Assembly: GCA_947650365.1 (NCBI GenBank) | Contig: CANTAL010000130.1 | Coordinates: 558,001-622,000 of the forward strand | Origin: Chamaelirium japonicum | Taxonomy: Eukaryota > Streptophyta > Magnoliopsida > Liliales > Melanthiaceae | Direction of reading: 5' to 3' | Length of the DNA stretch: 64,000 bases | Shown: one piece after another, positions 52,004 to 63,296 of the stretch | Layout: every line of letters begins with the position of its first letter | How positions within the stretch are numbered: the first letter of the stretch is position 1 | Notes under the pieces: generated by a model | Seen by the model: only the letters and a program-made list of their open reading frames with translations | Told to the model about the DNA's origin: nothing | Database searches by the model: none | Position numbers and translations under genes: made by a program

Positions 52004-52644
52004 TGTGGGTGCAAATTTTGGTAAGGAGGTTGCCAGCAGCGGGACCCACCGGCCCTGCCTGGTGGGCCCCCGGAGACCACAGCGGGACCCACCGGCCCTA
52101 CCTGGTGGGCCCCCGGAGACCACAGCGGGACCCACCGGCCCTGCCTGGTGGGCCCCCGGAGACCACAGCGGGACCCACCGGCCCTGCCTGGAGGATCCCC
52201 AGATATGGCAGCAGAAACCGCCATTTACCCAGGAAATCCTCCCCAGAAGTCTATAAATAGCAGAGCCTTCGAATGTAAAAGGATCGAACTCTCAGTTCTA
52301 AAAAAACCAGAGCTCTGGGATTTCCAACTTCCCATCTTCCACCTCTCTTTAATCTTCTTTCTTTCGAAGAGATCAGAGTATTTTCGGTGATACTCGGCCT
52401 GTCGAGATCACTTCAATATAAGTGTTAGTGAATTCGGGTTGCTCCCTATAGCACGGAGACGTAGGCTTCGGCTAAACTCCGAGATCACATCTCGTGTCAA
52501 CAATCTCTCTGATTGCATCTCTCTGTTTACATATCAAAGACTTCAACTTCAATCAACAGATCGAACAACGATCTCCTCGAATCAAACCTTCAATTGACTG
52601 GTGCTGCGAGAGTCTTCGGGTCGGCACGAAGATTTTCCCCCACA
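52004..52644 (+). repeat. 3' LTR of the inner element, 641 bp
   Basis: Starts TGTGGGTGCAAATTTTGG, ends CCCCCACA, followed by GCGCG. Almost identical to the 5' copy. Confidence 0.92.
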
Positions 52645-52649
52645 GCGCG
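52645..52649 (+). repeat. Target-site duplication GCGCG, right (inner element)
   Basis: Matches 44424-44428. Confidence 0.85.
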
Positions 52650-53742
52650 GATCCTCGGGCTCGACGAAGGAAATGCGACGTCGCCGAGGCTCCGGGACTG
52701 GGGCCCTCGGAGAAATGAGAGAAAGAGAGGTCGCCTGACCTGTGGCTGCTTCGCGGGTTGGTGGCGGCGGTGGCGCGACATCCTCCTCGTGGAGCATCTC
52801 GAGGGTGTCCTTGTCGGCGACCTGGATGGGGGAAGCCCGCTTCTTCCCCTTCTTCGCCAAGGTCCCCGCAACGGAGGTCACGGCAGCAGGCCGGGAGACC
52901 GCAACCTTCTTCCGCATCACCTTCTACCGGGTGGTGATGGTTCCGGTCCGTAGATCCTTCCAGAGAAAGGCGAAGTCCGGCGGGAGGACCTTCTCGAGGT
53001 TCGACCCCCGAGGAAGTCCAGAATCGCCTCGTCGAGCGATCTTTCGCGGGCTGCGGCGATGCACTTCTTACCCTTGGGCCGGTATTTCCGCGATCTCCTT
53101 GAGGACAGGGAGAGGCGGTCTGCCAGGAAGAGAGGGGACGCCGACTTGAGGACCACGCCAGTCGCCGTCGATCACGAACGGATACTATTTCCAGTACCGG
53201 TCCTTGTTCTCAACGGCGGTGAACGAAAGTACCTCGCCGGTGCGACCAGTGAGATAAAACTGGCCGCAGCCCGCCTCAATGAAGGCGGTCCCTGGCTTGA
53301 GGAACCACTTCTTCAGGAGGTAGGCAAGGGGGATCCTCACGTTGAGGGCTTCCTCAATTCGAGAAAGCCCGTAGAGGATCCCCTATGAGTTTCCTGGAAG
53401 CTGAGCAGGGCACAAGCCCGCCAGTTCCAGTAGCTCGCTGGCAAGGTGGTTCAGGGGTAGCCGGAGCCCTGACCAAATCTGCCCCACGGAGATCGCCGTA
53501 CCGGAGAGCGGCCTCCCCGAGTGCGGGAAGGGCAGGATGGCGAGCTCCTGAGGAATGTTCACCGCGGAGCGTAAGCTAGCAGGGATCGGCGCCCCGCCGA
53601 TGTCATTAAACCAGACAACGGCGGGCTCCCTTGAGGGAACCTCCTCGCTGCCAGGTTCAAGCACCGAAATTGGGGCGACGTTGAGAGGTTCCTCATGAGA
53701 GGAAGCGGCAGCAGCAGAAGAAGCAGCAACAGAAGAAGCCAT
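52650..53742 (-). pseudogene. Antisense gene of the outer element, upstream part
   Basis: Minus strand from ATG at 53742 (MASSVAASSAAAASS), on the far side of the inner element from the downstream part. It shows a Ser/Ala-rich start, then GLRLPLNHLASELLELAGLC and PAQLPGNS, clearly homologous to GLRLPLPPFAARLL and PGQVTGNS of the inner antisense gene. A basic MRKK segment and Pro-rich PPPPPTREA follow. Same Transposase_28-like family by memory. Fossil: more breaks than the inner copy, as expected for an older element. Confidence 0.7.
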
Positions 53743-53848
53743 AAGAGCAAGGGGGTGTGAGCGAGCTGCGAGCTGCGAGCTGAAAGCAGAAGCAGAAGGA
53801 GAAGGGAGAGCTATTTTTCACGCGATGGTAAAAATCGTCCCCCTTCCC

Positions 53849-53857
53849 CTATTTATA
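53849..53857 (-). promoter_or_regulatory. TATA box of the outer antisense gene
   Basis: TATAAATAG on the minus strand, about 110 bp before the ATG at 53742, the same spacing as in the inner element. Confidence 0.7.
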
Positions 53858-53967
53858 GGCAAGTGAGAGACAGGTGAATCGACCCGCAGTTAATGCCCGA
53901 GCGCGCGTGGCGAGGCGACGTGACGGCAATCGAAGCGACAGCTCGCTTCTCTCCAATCGTCGAGCGC

Positions 53968-54054
53968 CACGTGGACCACGCGTGGAAAAAGCTGTGCCGG
54001 CGCCGACACTGTTCTTTATTGACAGAAAAAGAGCGAATAAGGAGGAGACACGTG
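53968..54054 (-). promoter_or_regulatory. Two G-boxes upstream of the outer antisense TATA
   Basis: GCCACGTGG (core 53968-53973) and GAGACACGTGTCTC (core 54049-54054, a 14-base palindrome). The second contains the GACACGTGTC also found in the inner element. Positions are about 110 and 190 bp upstream of the TATA box. Confidence 0.65.
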
Positions 54055-54182
54055 TCTCACGCCGATCAGGATCTCATGATGAGATTCGCTGTATCAGCAT
54101 TGAGCCTCGCGCCGCAGTTAAGGTGAAGCGACCGTTGGAGATTTGGCGTGATACCCAAGTCACAAGACCGCTCGCGGCAGGT

Positions 54183-54470
54183 GCCCGCAGCTCGCCCGAC
54201 GTAGACCCTGACCCGTGTGACAAGCTCGCACCGGAAGGAGATCGCTCGTGGCTGACGCTCCCGGCCCGCCCAGCGTTGGAAAAGTACTGAGAGTCAAAGC
54301 TCTCGACGCAGATCGCTCCCGGCTGGAGCCCGCAGCTTGCCCGACGCAGACCCTGACCCGTGTGGCAAGCTCGCACCGGAAGGAGATCGCTCGTGGCTGA
54401 CGCTCCCGGCCCGCCCAGCGTTTATGAAATACTGGCAGTCAAAGCTCTCGGCGCAGGCCGCCCATGGCTA
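54183..54470 (+). repeat. Two 145-bp direct repeats before the outer 3' LTR
   Basis: Copies start at 54183 and 54328, each with GCCCGCAGC, a TAGACC/CAGACC CTGACCCGTG stretch and GGAAGGAGATCGCTCGTGGC. They lie between the antisense promoter and the polypurine tract, the same relative place as the 154-bp array of the inner element. Confidence 0.8.
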
Positions 54471-54586
54471 CAATCTCCGTCCCGCCAGAAAACTGTTGCA
54501 GCAGACATTGATATCAAGCACATTACCAGGGATAGGAGCTCACTAAGACTCCTGAGCTAGAGTCGAGTTTCCTCGATCACTCCCTC

Positions 54587-54595
54587 AGGAAGGGG
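54587..54595 (+). other. Polypurine tract, outer element
   Basis: AGGAAGGGG, three bases before the 3' LTR. Confidence 0.75.
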
Positions 54596-54598
54596 TAA

Positions 54599-55648
54599 TG
54601 TTGGGGGTAGTCAAAAACCACATATCTTGGATAGCATTGCAAACACCTGAGATAGAGTTCTCGAAGGAGCCCGTCCAGGAGTCGGAACACTCGGAAGCCG
54701 AGCGTGCCCCCTTTCCAGCTCGCAAGAAGCTCGCCCTCTCAGCCCATCAGAAGCTCGCCCCCACAGGGAGCTGGATGGACACCTTGTATCTGAGTGCAGC
54801 TCACTAAATCATCTTGACAGTGGAGCGAGATCCACATTGGGCTGAAGGGGCCCAAGGCCAAGAGCTCGCTAAGGAGCTCGCCCACGCTCGCACAGGAGCT
54901 CGCCCAAGTTCGCTCATGAGCTCGCCTAGCTCGCGCAGGAGATCGCCCATGTTCGCTCAGGAGCTCGCCTAGCTCGTGCAGGAGCTCGCCCAAGATCGCC
55001 AGGAGCTCGCCCCAGCTTGCTCAGGAGCTCTCCTAGCTCGCGCAGGAGCTCGCCCATGCTCGCTCAGGAGCTCATCTAGCTCGCGCAGGAGCTCGCCCAT
55101 GCTCGCTCAGGAGCTCGCCCAAGCTCGCCCAGACCCCTGTTTATCGAAGAGGTTGCTCCCGCGAGGTCCGACTCTTGATAAATATGGACGAAAGGGCGGA
55201 GCAGTGCAGGCCGAGCTTGCCTTTGTTTTCTCCCTGAGACCGCCCAGACTTGAACATTCCAGAATAGCCACCTGGCCACGACAAGAAAGATGCTCTCCCC
55301 CACTCAAACCGCCTGGCAGGCTTGACGATAGAATGTCAGGACGCGAGTACCAAGGACTGTCAGACCCACGCGAGCCAGAACGTGGGGTTCTAGAAGGCCC
55401 TGAAAGAATCTCCACGTGTCGGGCCATCATAGGCCGCCAATGTCTATAAATGCACACCCCCAGGCTCCAAAGTACAGGTTCGAATCCCATTTCCCTACCA
55501 CTTTGGTATACAACAGCTCGTCGTTGTGCACCCGTGACTGACTTGAGCGTCGGAGGGTCTGCGCTCCTAAGGGAGCCAGCCGTTCTCACGTTCTCTTTTC
55601 TTTGTCTTGCAGGTGGCTCGCAAGGATCAGTGAAAAATCCCCCAAACA
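54599..55648 (+). repeat. 3' LTR of the outer element, 1050 bp
   Basis: Starts TGTTGGGGG, ends CCAAACA, followed by ATTAG. It has the same minisatellite, TATA box (55445-55450) and U5 as the 5' copy, with one 21-bp unit fewer. Confidence 0.92.
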
Positions 55649-55653
55649 ATTAG
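55649..55653 (+). repeat. Target-site duplication ATTAG, right (outer element)
   Basis: Matches 38711-38715; the satellite core resumes in register after it. Confidence 0.9.
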
Positions 55654-58600
55654 AATGGATCGTGCGAATGAATTAGAATGGATCGTACGAATGAATTAGA
55701 ATGGATCGTGCTAATGAATTAGAATTGATCGAACGAATGAATTAGCATGGATCGTGCTAATGAATTAGAATGGAACGTACGAATGAATTAGAATGGATCG
55801 TGTGAAAGAATTAGAATGGATTGTATGACGAATGAATTAGTAAGAATGGATCGTACGAATGAATTAGAATGGATACATTCGTGCGAATGAATTAGAATGG
55901 ATCGGACGAATGAATTAGAATGGATCGTACGAATGAAATAGAATGGATCGTACGAATAAATTAGAATGGATACATTCGTCCGAATGAATTAGAATAGATC
56001 ATACGAATGAGTAAGAATGGATCGTACGAATGAAATAGAATAGATTGTACGAATGAATTAGAATGGATCCTATGAATGAATTAGAATAGATCGTGTGAAA
56101 GAATTAGAATGGATTGTATGAATGAATTAGAATGAATTCGTACGATCCATTCGAATTCATTCGCACGATCCATTCTAATTCATTCATACGATCCATTCTA
56201 ATTCATTCATACAATCCATTCTAATTCTATCACACGATCCATTCTAATTCATTCGTAGGATCCATTCTAATTCATTCGTACAATCTATTCTATTTCATTC
56301 GTACGATCCATTCTTACTCATTCGTATGATCCATTCTAATTCATTCGGACGAATGTATCAATTCTAATTTATTCGTACGATCCATTCTAATTCATTCGTA
56401 CGATTCATTCTAATTCATTCGTACGATCCATTCTAATTCATTCGTCCGATCCATTCTAATTTATTCGCACGAATGTATCCATTCTAATTCATTCGTACGA
56501 TCCATTCGCACAATCTATTCTAATTCATTCATACGATCCATTCTAATTTATTCGCACGAATGTATCCATTCTAATTCATTCAAACGATCCATTCTACTTC
56601 ATTCGTACTATCCGTTCTAATTCACTCATGCGATCTATTCTAATTCATTCATACGATCCATTCTAATTCATTTGCACGAATTAATCCATTCTAATTCATT
56701 CGTACGATCCATTCTAATTCCTTCGTACGATCCATTCTAATTCCTTCGTACGATCCATTCTATTTCATTCGTATGATCCATTCTAATTCCTTCGTACGAT
56801 CCATTCTAATTCCTTCGTATCCATTCTAATTCACTCATACGATCCATTCTAATTCATTCGTACGATCCATTCTAATTCATTCGCACGAATGTATCCATTC
56901 TAGTTCATTTGTACGATCCATTCTAATTCATTCGTACGATCCATTCTAATTCTTTTTTACGATCCATTCTAATTCATTCGTATGATCCATTCTAATTCAT
57001 TCATACGATCCATTCTAATTCATTCGTACGATCCATTCTAATTCATTCGCACAAATGTATCCATTCTAATTCCTTTGTACGATCCATTCTAATTCATTTA
57101 TACAATCCATTCTAATTCTTTCACACGATCCATTCTAATTCATTCGTACGATCCATTCTAATTCATTCGTGCAATCCATTCTATTTCATTCGTACGATCC
57201 ATTCTTACTCATTCGTACGATCCATTCTAATTCATTCATACGAATGTATCCATTCGTATGAATGAATTAGAATAGATTGTACGAATGAATTAGAATGGAT
57301 CGTACGAATGAATTAGAATGGATCGTACGAAGGAATTAGAATGGATCGTACGAATGAATTAGAATGGATCGTACGAATGAATTAGAATAGATCGTACGAA
57401 TGAATTAGAATGGATCGTACGAAGGAATAAAAAAGGATCGTACGAATGAATTAGAATGGATATATTCGTGCAAATGAATTAGAATGGATCGTATGAATGT
57501 ATTAGAATGGATCGTATGAGTGAATTAGAATGGATCGTACGATTGAATTAGAATGGATTGTATGAATGAATTAGAATGGATCGTATGAATGAATTAGAAT
57601 GGATCGTATGAATGAATTAGAATTGATCGTACGAATGAATTAGAATGGATCGTGCGAATGAATTAGAATGGATCGTACGAATGAATTAGAATGGATCGTA
57701 CGAATGAACTAGAATGGATACATTCGTGCGAATGAATTAGAATGGATCATACGAATGAATTAGAATGGATCGTACGAATGGATTAGAATGGATCGTACGA
57801 ATGAATTAGAATGGATCGTGCGAATGAATTAGAATGGATCGTGCGAATGAATTAGAATGGATCGAACGAATGAATTAGAATGGATATATTTGAGCGAATG
57901 AATTAGAATAGATCGTAGGAATGAATTAGAATGGATCATACGAATGAATTAGAATGGATCGTATGAACGAATTAGAATGGATCGTACGAACGAATTAGAA
58001 TGGATCATATGAACAAATTAGAATGGATCGTATGAATGAATTTGAATGGATACATTCGAGCGAATGAATTAGAATGGATCGTACGAATGAATTAGAATAG
58101 ATCATAGGAATGAATTAGAATGGATCGTGCAAATGAATTAGAATGGATACATTTGTGCGAATGAATTAGAATGGATCGTGCGAATGAATTAGAATGGATC
58201 GTACGAATGAATTAGAATGGATATATTTGAACGAATAAATTAGAATGGATCATACGAATGAATTAGAATGGATCGTACAAATGAATTAGAATGGATAGTG
58301 CGAATGAATTAGAATGGATCGTACGAATGAATTAGAATGGATATATTCGTGCGAATGAATTAGAATGGATCATACGAATGAGTAAGAATGGATCGTACGA
58401 ATGAAATAAAATGGATTATACAAACGAATTAGAATGGATACATTCGTGCGAATGAATTAGAATGGATCGTATGTACGAATGAATTAGAATGGATACATTC
58501 GTGCGAATGAATTAGAATGGATCGTACGAATGAATTAGAATGGATCGTGCGAATGAATTAGAATAGATCGTACGAATGAATTAGAATGGATTGTACGAAT

Positions 58601-59259
58601 GAACTAGAATGGATACATTCGTGCGAATGAATTAGAATGGATCGTACGAATGAATTAGAATGGATCGTACGAATGAATTATAATGGATCTTACAAATGAA
58701 TTAGAATGGATCGTACGAATAAATTAGAATGGATCATATGAATGGTTTAGAATGGATACATTCGTGCGAATGAATTAGAATGGATCGGACGAATGAATTA
58801 GAATGGATCGTACGAATGAATTAGAATGGATATATTCGTGCAAATGAATTAGAATGGATCATATGAATGTATTAGAATGGATCGTATGAGTGAATTAGAA
58901 TGGATCGTACGAATGAATTAGAATGGATCGTATGAATAAATTAGAATGGATCGTACGAATGAATTAGAATGACTCATACGAATTAATTAGAATGGATCAT
59001 ACGAATGAATTAGAATGGATCGTACGAATGAATTAGAATGGATCGTACGAATGAATTAGAATGGATACATTCGTGCGAATGAATTAGAATGGATTGTGCG
59101 AATGAATTAGAATGGATCGTACGAATGAATTAGAATGGATCATATTAATGAATTAGAATGGATCGTACGAATGAATTAGAATGGATACATTCGTGCGAAT
59201 GAATTAGAATGGATCGTGCACGAATGTATCCATTCTAATTCATTCGTACGATCCATTCT

Positions 59260-59530
59260 AATTCATTAATATGATCCATTCTAATTCATTCGTACGATCC
59301 ATTCTAATTCCTATGCACAAAGGTATCCATTCTAATCCATTCGTAGGATCCATTCTAATCCATTCGTACGATCCATTCTAATTCATTCGTACGATCCATT
59401 CTAATTCATTCGCTCGAATGTATCCATTCTAATCCATTCGTACGATCCAATCTAATCCATTCGTACGATCCATTCTAATTCATTCGCAAGAATGTAACCA
59501 TTCTAATTCATTCATTTGATCCATTCTAAT
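59260..59530 (-). repeat. Rare-variant satellite phrase C, reverse
   Basis: Reverse complement of the phrase at 8195-8450, read as ATTAATATG, then ATGCACAAAGGTATCC, then CGCTCGAATG, then a GAATGTAACC unit, then TTCATTTGATCC. Three R copies, here and at about 30.4 and 33.5 kb, follow the same GTGCAC or GTGCATG F-to-R junction; the copy at 18.5 kb lies inside a long R block. Confidence 0.75.
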
Positions 59531-62029
59531 TCATTCGTACGATCCATTCTAATTTATTCGTCCGATCCATTCTAATTCATTCGCACGAATGTATACATTC
59601 TAATTTATTCGTACGATCCATTCTAATTCATTCGTACGATCCATTCTAATTCATTCATAAGATTCATTCTAATTCATTCGTACGATCCATTCTAATTCAT
59701 TTGTACGATCCATTCTAATTCATTCGCACGAATGTATCCATTCTAGTTCATTCGTACGATCCATTTTAATTCATTCGTACAGTCCATTCTAATTCATTCG
59801 CACGATCCATTCTAATTCATTCGTACGAACAATTCTAATTCATTCGCACGAATGTATCCATTCTAATTCATTCATACGATCCATTCTAATTCATTCGTAA
59901 GATCCATTCTAATTCATTCGTACGATCCATTCTAATTCATTCGTCCGATCCGTTTTAATTCATTAGCACGAATGTATCCATTCTAGTTCATTCATATGAT
60001 CCATTCTATTTCATTCGTACGATCCATTCTTACTCATTCGTATGATCCATTCTAATTCATTCGGACGAATGTATCCATTCTAATTTATTCGTACGATCCA
60101 TTCTAATTCATTCGTACGATCCATTCTAATTCATTCGTACGATCCATTCTAATTCATTCGTCCGATCCATTCTAATTCATTCGCACGAATGTATCCATTC
60201 TAATTCATTCGTACGATCCATTCTAATTCATTCGTACGATCCATTCTAATTCATTCGTAAGATCCATTCTAATTCATTCGTACGATTCATTCTAATTTAT
60301 TCGTACGATCTATTCTAATTCATTCGCACGAATGTATCCATTCTAGTTCATTCATACGATCCATTCTAATTCATTCGTACGATCTATTCTAATTCATTCG
60401 CACGATCCATTCTAATTCATTCGTACGATCAATTCTAATTCATTCGCACGAATGTATCCATTCTAATTTATTCGTACGATCCATTCTAATTCATTCGTAC
60501 GATCCATTCTAATTCATTCATACAATCCATTCTAATTCTTTCACACGATCCATTCTAGTTCATTCGTAGGATCCATTCTAATTCATTCGTACAATCTATT
60601 CTATTTCATTCGTACGATCCATTCTTACTCATTCGTATGATCCATTCTAATTCATTCGCACGAATGTATCCATTCTAATTTATTCGTACGAATCCATTCT
60701 AATTCATTCGTACAATCCATTCTATTTCATTCGTACGATCCATTCTTACTCATTCGTACGATCCATTCTAATTCATTCGTAAGATCCATTCTAATTCATT
60801 CGTACGATCCATTCTAATTCATTCGCACGATCCATTCTAATTCATTCATACAATCCATTCTAATTCATTCCGTACGATCAATTCTAATTCATTCACTCGA
60901 ATGTATCCATTCTAATCCATTCGTACGATCCATTCTAATTCATTCGCATGAATGTAACCATTCTAATTCATTCATTTGATCCATTCTAATTTATTCGTCC
61001 GATCCATTCTAATTCATTAGCACGATCCATGCTAATTCATTCGTTCGATCAATTCTAATTCATTAGCATGATCCATTCTAATTCATTCGTACGATCCATT
61101 CTAATTCATTCGCATGATCCATTCTAATTCATTCATAGGATCCATTCTAATTCATTCATACGATCTATTCTATTTCTTTCGCACGAATTTATCCTTTCTA
61201 ATTCATTCGCACGAATGTATACATTCTAATTCATTCGTACGAATCCATTCTAATTATTTTGTACAATCTATTCTATTTCATTCGTACGATCCATTCTAGT
61301 TCATTCGTACGATCCATTCTAATTCATTCGTACGATCCATTCTAATTCATTCGTATGATCCATTCTAATTAATTCGTATGATCCATTCTAATTCATTCGT
61401 ACGATCCATTCTAATTCATTCATACAATCCATTCTAATTCATTCGCACGAATGTATCCATTCTAATTAATTCGTGCGATCCATACTAATTCATTCGTATG
61501 ATCCATTCTTATTCATTCGCACGATCCAGTCTAATGGATTCGCACGATTCATTCTAATTCATTCGCACGAATGTATCCATTCTAATTCATTCATACGATC
61601 CATTCTAATTCATTCGTACGATCCATTCTAATTCATTCGCACAAATGTATCCATTCTAATTCATTCGTACGATGCATTCTAATTCATTCGTACGATCAAT
61701 TCTAATTCATTCACAAAATCTATTCTAATTCATTCATACGATCCATTCTAATTCATTCGCACGATCCATTCTAATTCATTCGTACGATCCATTCTAATTC
61801 TTTCACACGATCCATTCTAATTCATTCGTACGATCCATTCTAATTCATTCGCACGATCCATTCTAATTCATTCGTACGATCCATTCTAATTCATTCGTAC
61901 GATCCATTCTAATTCATTTGTACGATCCATTCTAATTCATTCGCACAAATGTATCCAATCAAATTCATTCATACGATCCATTCTTACTCATTCGTATGAT
62001 CCATTCTATTTCATTCGTACGATCTATTC

Positions 62030-63296
62030 TAATTCATTCGTACGATCCATTCTAATTCATTCGTACGATCCATTCTAATTCCTTCGTACGATCCATTCTA
62101 ATTCATTCGTACGATCCATTCTAATTCATTCATACAATCCATTCTAATTCTTTCACACGATCCATTCTAATTCATTCGTACGATCCATTCTAATTCATTC
62201 GTGCAATCCATTCTATTTCATTCGTACGATCCATTCTTACTCATTCGTACGATCCATTCTAATTCATTCACACGAATGTATCCATTCGTACGAATGAATT
62301 AGAATAGATTGTACGAATGAATTAGAATGGATCGTACGAATGAATTAGAATGGATCGTACGAAGGAATTAGAATGGATCGTACGAATGAATTAGAATGGA
62401 TCGTACGAATGAATTAGAATAGATTGTACGAATGAATTAGAATGGATCGTACGAAGGAATTAGAATGGATCGTACGAATGAATTAGACTGGATCGTACGA
62501 ATGAATTTGAATGGATACATTTGTGCGAATGAATCTAAATGGATTGTATGAATGAATTACAATGGATCGTAGGAATGAATTAGAATGGATCGTACGAATG
62601 AATTAGAATGGATCCACGGAATGAGTTAGAATGGATTATACGAATGAATTAGAATGGATTGTACGAATGAATTAGAATGGATTGTGCGAATGAATTAGAA
62701 TGGATCGTATGAATGAATAAGAATGGATCGTACGAATGAATTAGAATGGATCGTGCGAATGAATTAGCATGAATCGTACGAATGTATTAGAATGGATCAC
62801 ACGAATGAATTAGAATGAATCGTACGATCCATTCTAATTCAATCATCCGATCCATTCTAATTCATTCGCATGAATGTATCCATTCTAATTCATTCGTACA
62901 ATCCATTCTATTTCATTCGTACGATCCATTCTTACTCATTCGTATGATCCATTCTAATTCATTCGTATGATCCATTCTAATCCATTCGTACGATCCATTC
63001 TAATTCATTCGCACGATCCATTCTAATTCATTCATACGGTCCATTCTAATTCATTCATACGATCCATTCTAATTCATTCCTACAATCCATTCTAATTCAT
63101 TCGCCCGATCCATTCTAATTCATTCATACGATCCATTCTATTCGAATGGATCATGCGATCCATTCGAATTCATTCGCACGATCCATTCTAATTCATTCAT
63201 ATGATCCATTCTAATTCATTCATACAATGCATTCTAATTCTTTCACACGATCCATTCTAATTCATTCGTACGATCCATTCTAATTCATTCGTACAA
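62030..63296 (+). repeat. Satellite segmental duplication, block A copy 2
   Basis: Direct copy of 13.8-15.2 kb. At its right end the satellite continues past GTACAA into an ordinary R monomer, where copy 1 is joined to the gene island, so this copy keeps the island-free state. Confidence 0.8.

Larger units (their letters stand above)
44429..52644 (+). mobile_element. Inner Ty3/gypsy LTR retrotransposon, Tat-like, non-autonomous
   Basis: 8.2 kb, same strand as the outer element. It has near-identical LTRs of 640 and 641 bp, target duplication GCGCG, primer-binding site TGGCGCCGTCTGTGGGA, a gag region, a short integrase-tail-like stretch, two tandem-repeat zones, an antisense gene with two putative introns and its own promoter signals, and a polypurine tract. 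No protease, RT or RNase H domain is recognisable. The LTRs differ at about five positions (under 1%, roughly 0.2-0.3 million years at 1.3e-8). Coding parts carry a few breaks. Its LTRs share no evident sequence with those of the outer element, so it is a separate family. Confidence 0.9.
38716..55648 (+). mobile_element. Outer Ty3/gypsy LTR retrotransposon, Tat-like, with a nested element
   Basis: 16.93 kb, of which 8.2 kb is the inner element; about 8.7 kb is its own. It has two LTRs that begin TGTTGG and end AACA, a 5-bp target duplication, a primer-binding site with TGGCACCGTCTGTGGGA, a gag and aspartic protease region, only the first part of a pol, a long antisense gene and a polypurine tract. 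Tat lineage is inferred from the primer-binding sequence, the DSG protease and the extra antisense gene. LTRs differ at roughly 27 sites plus one 21-bp repeat unit (hand count, about 2.6%), near 1 million years at the usual grass rate of 1.3e-8 per site per year. It is non-autonomous as it stands: reverse transcriptase, RNase H and integrase are not recognisable, and coding parts carry several breaks. Confidence 0.9.
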
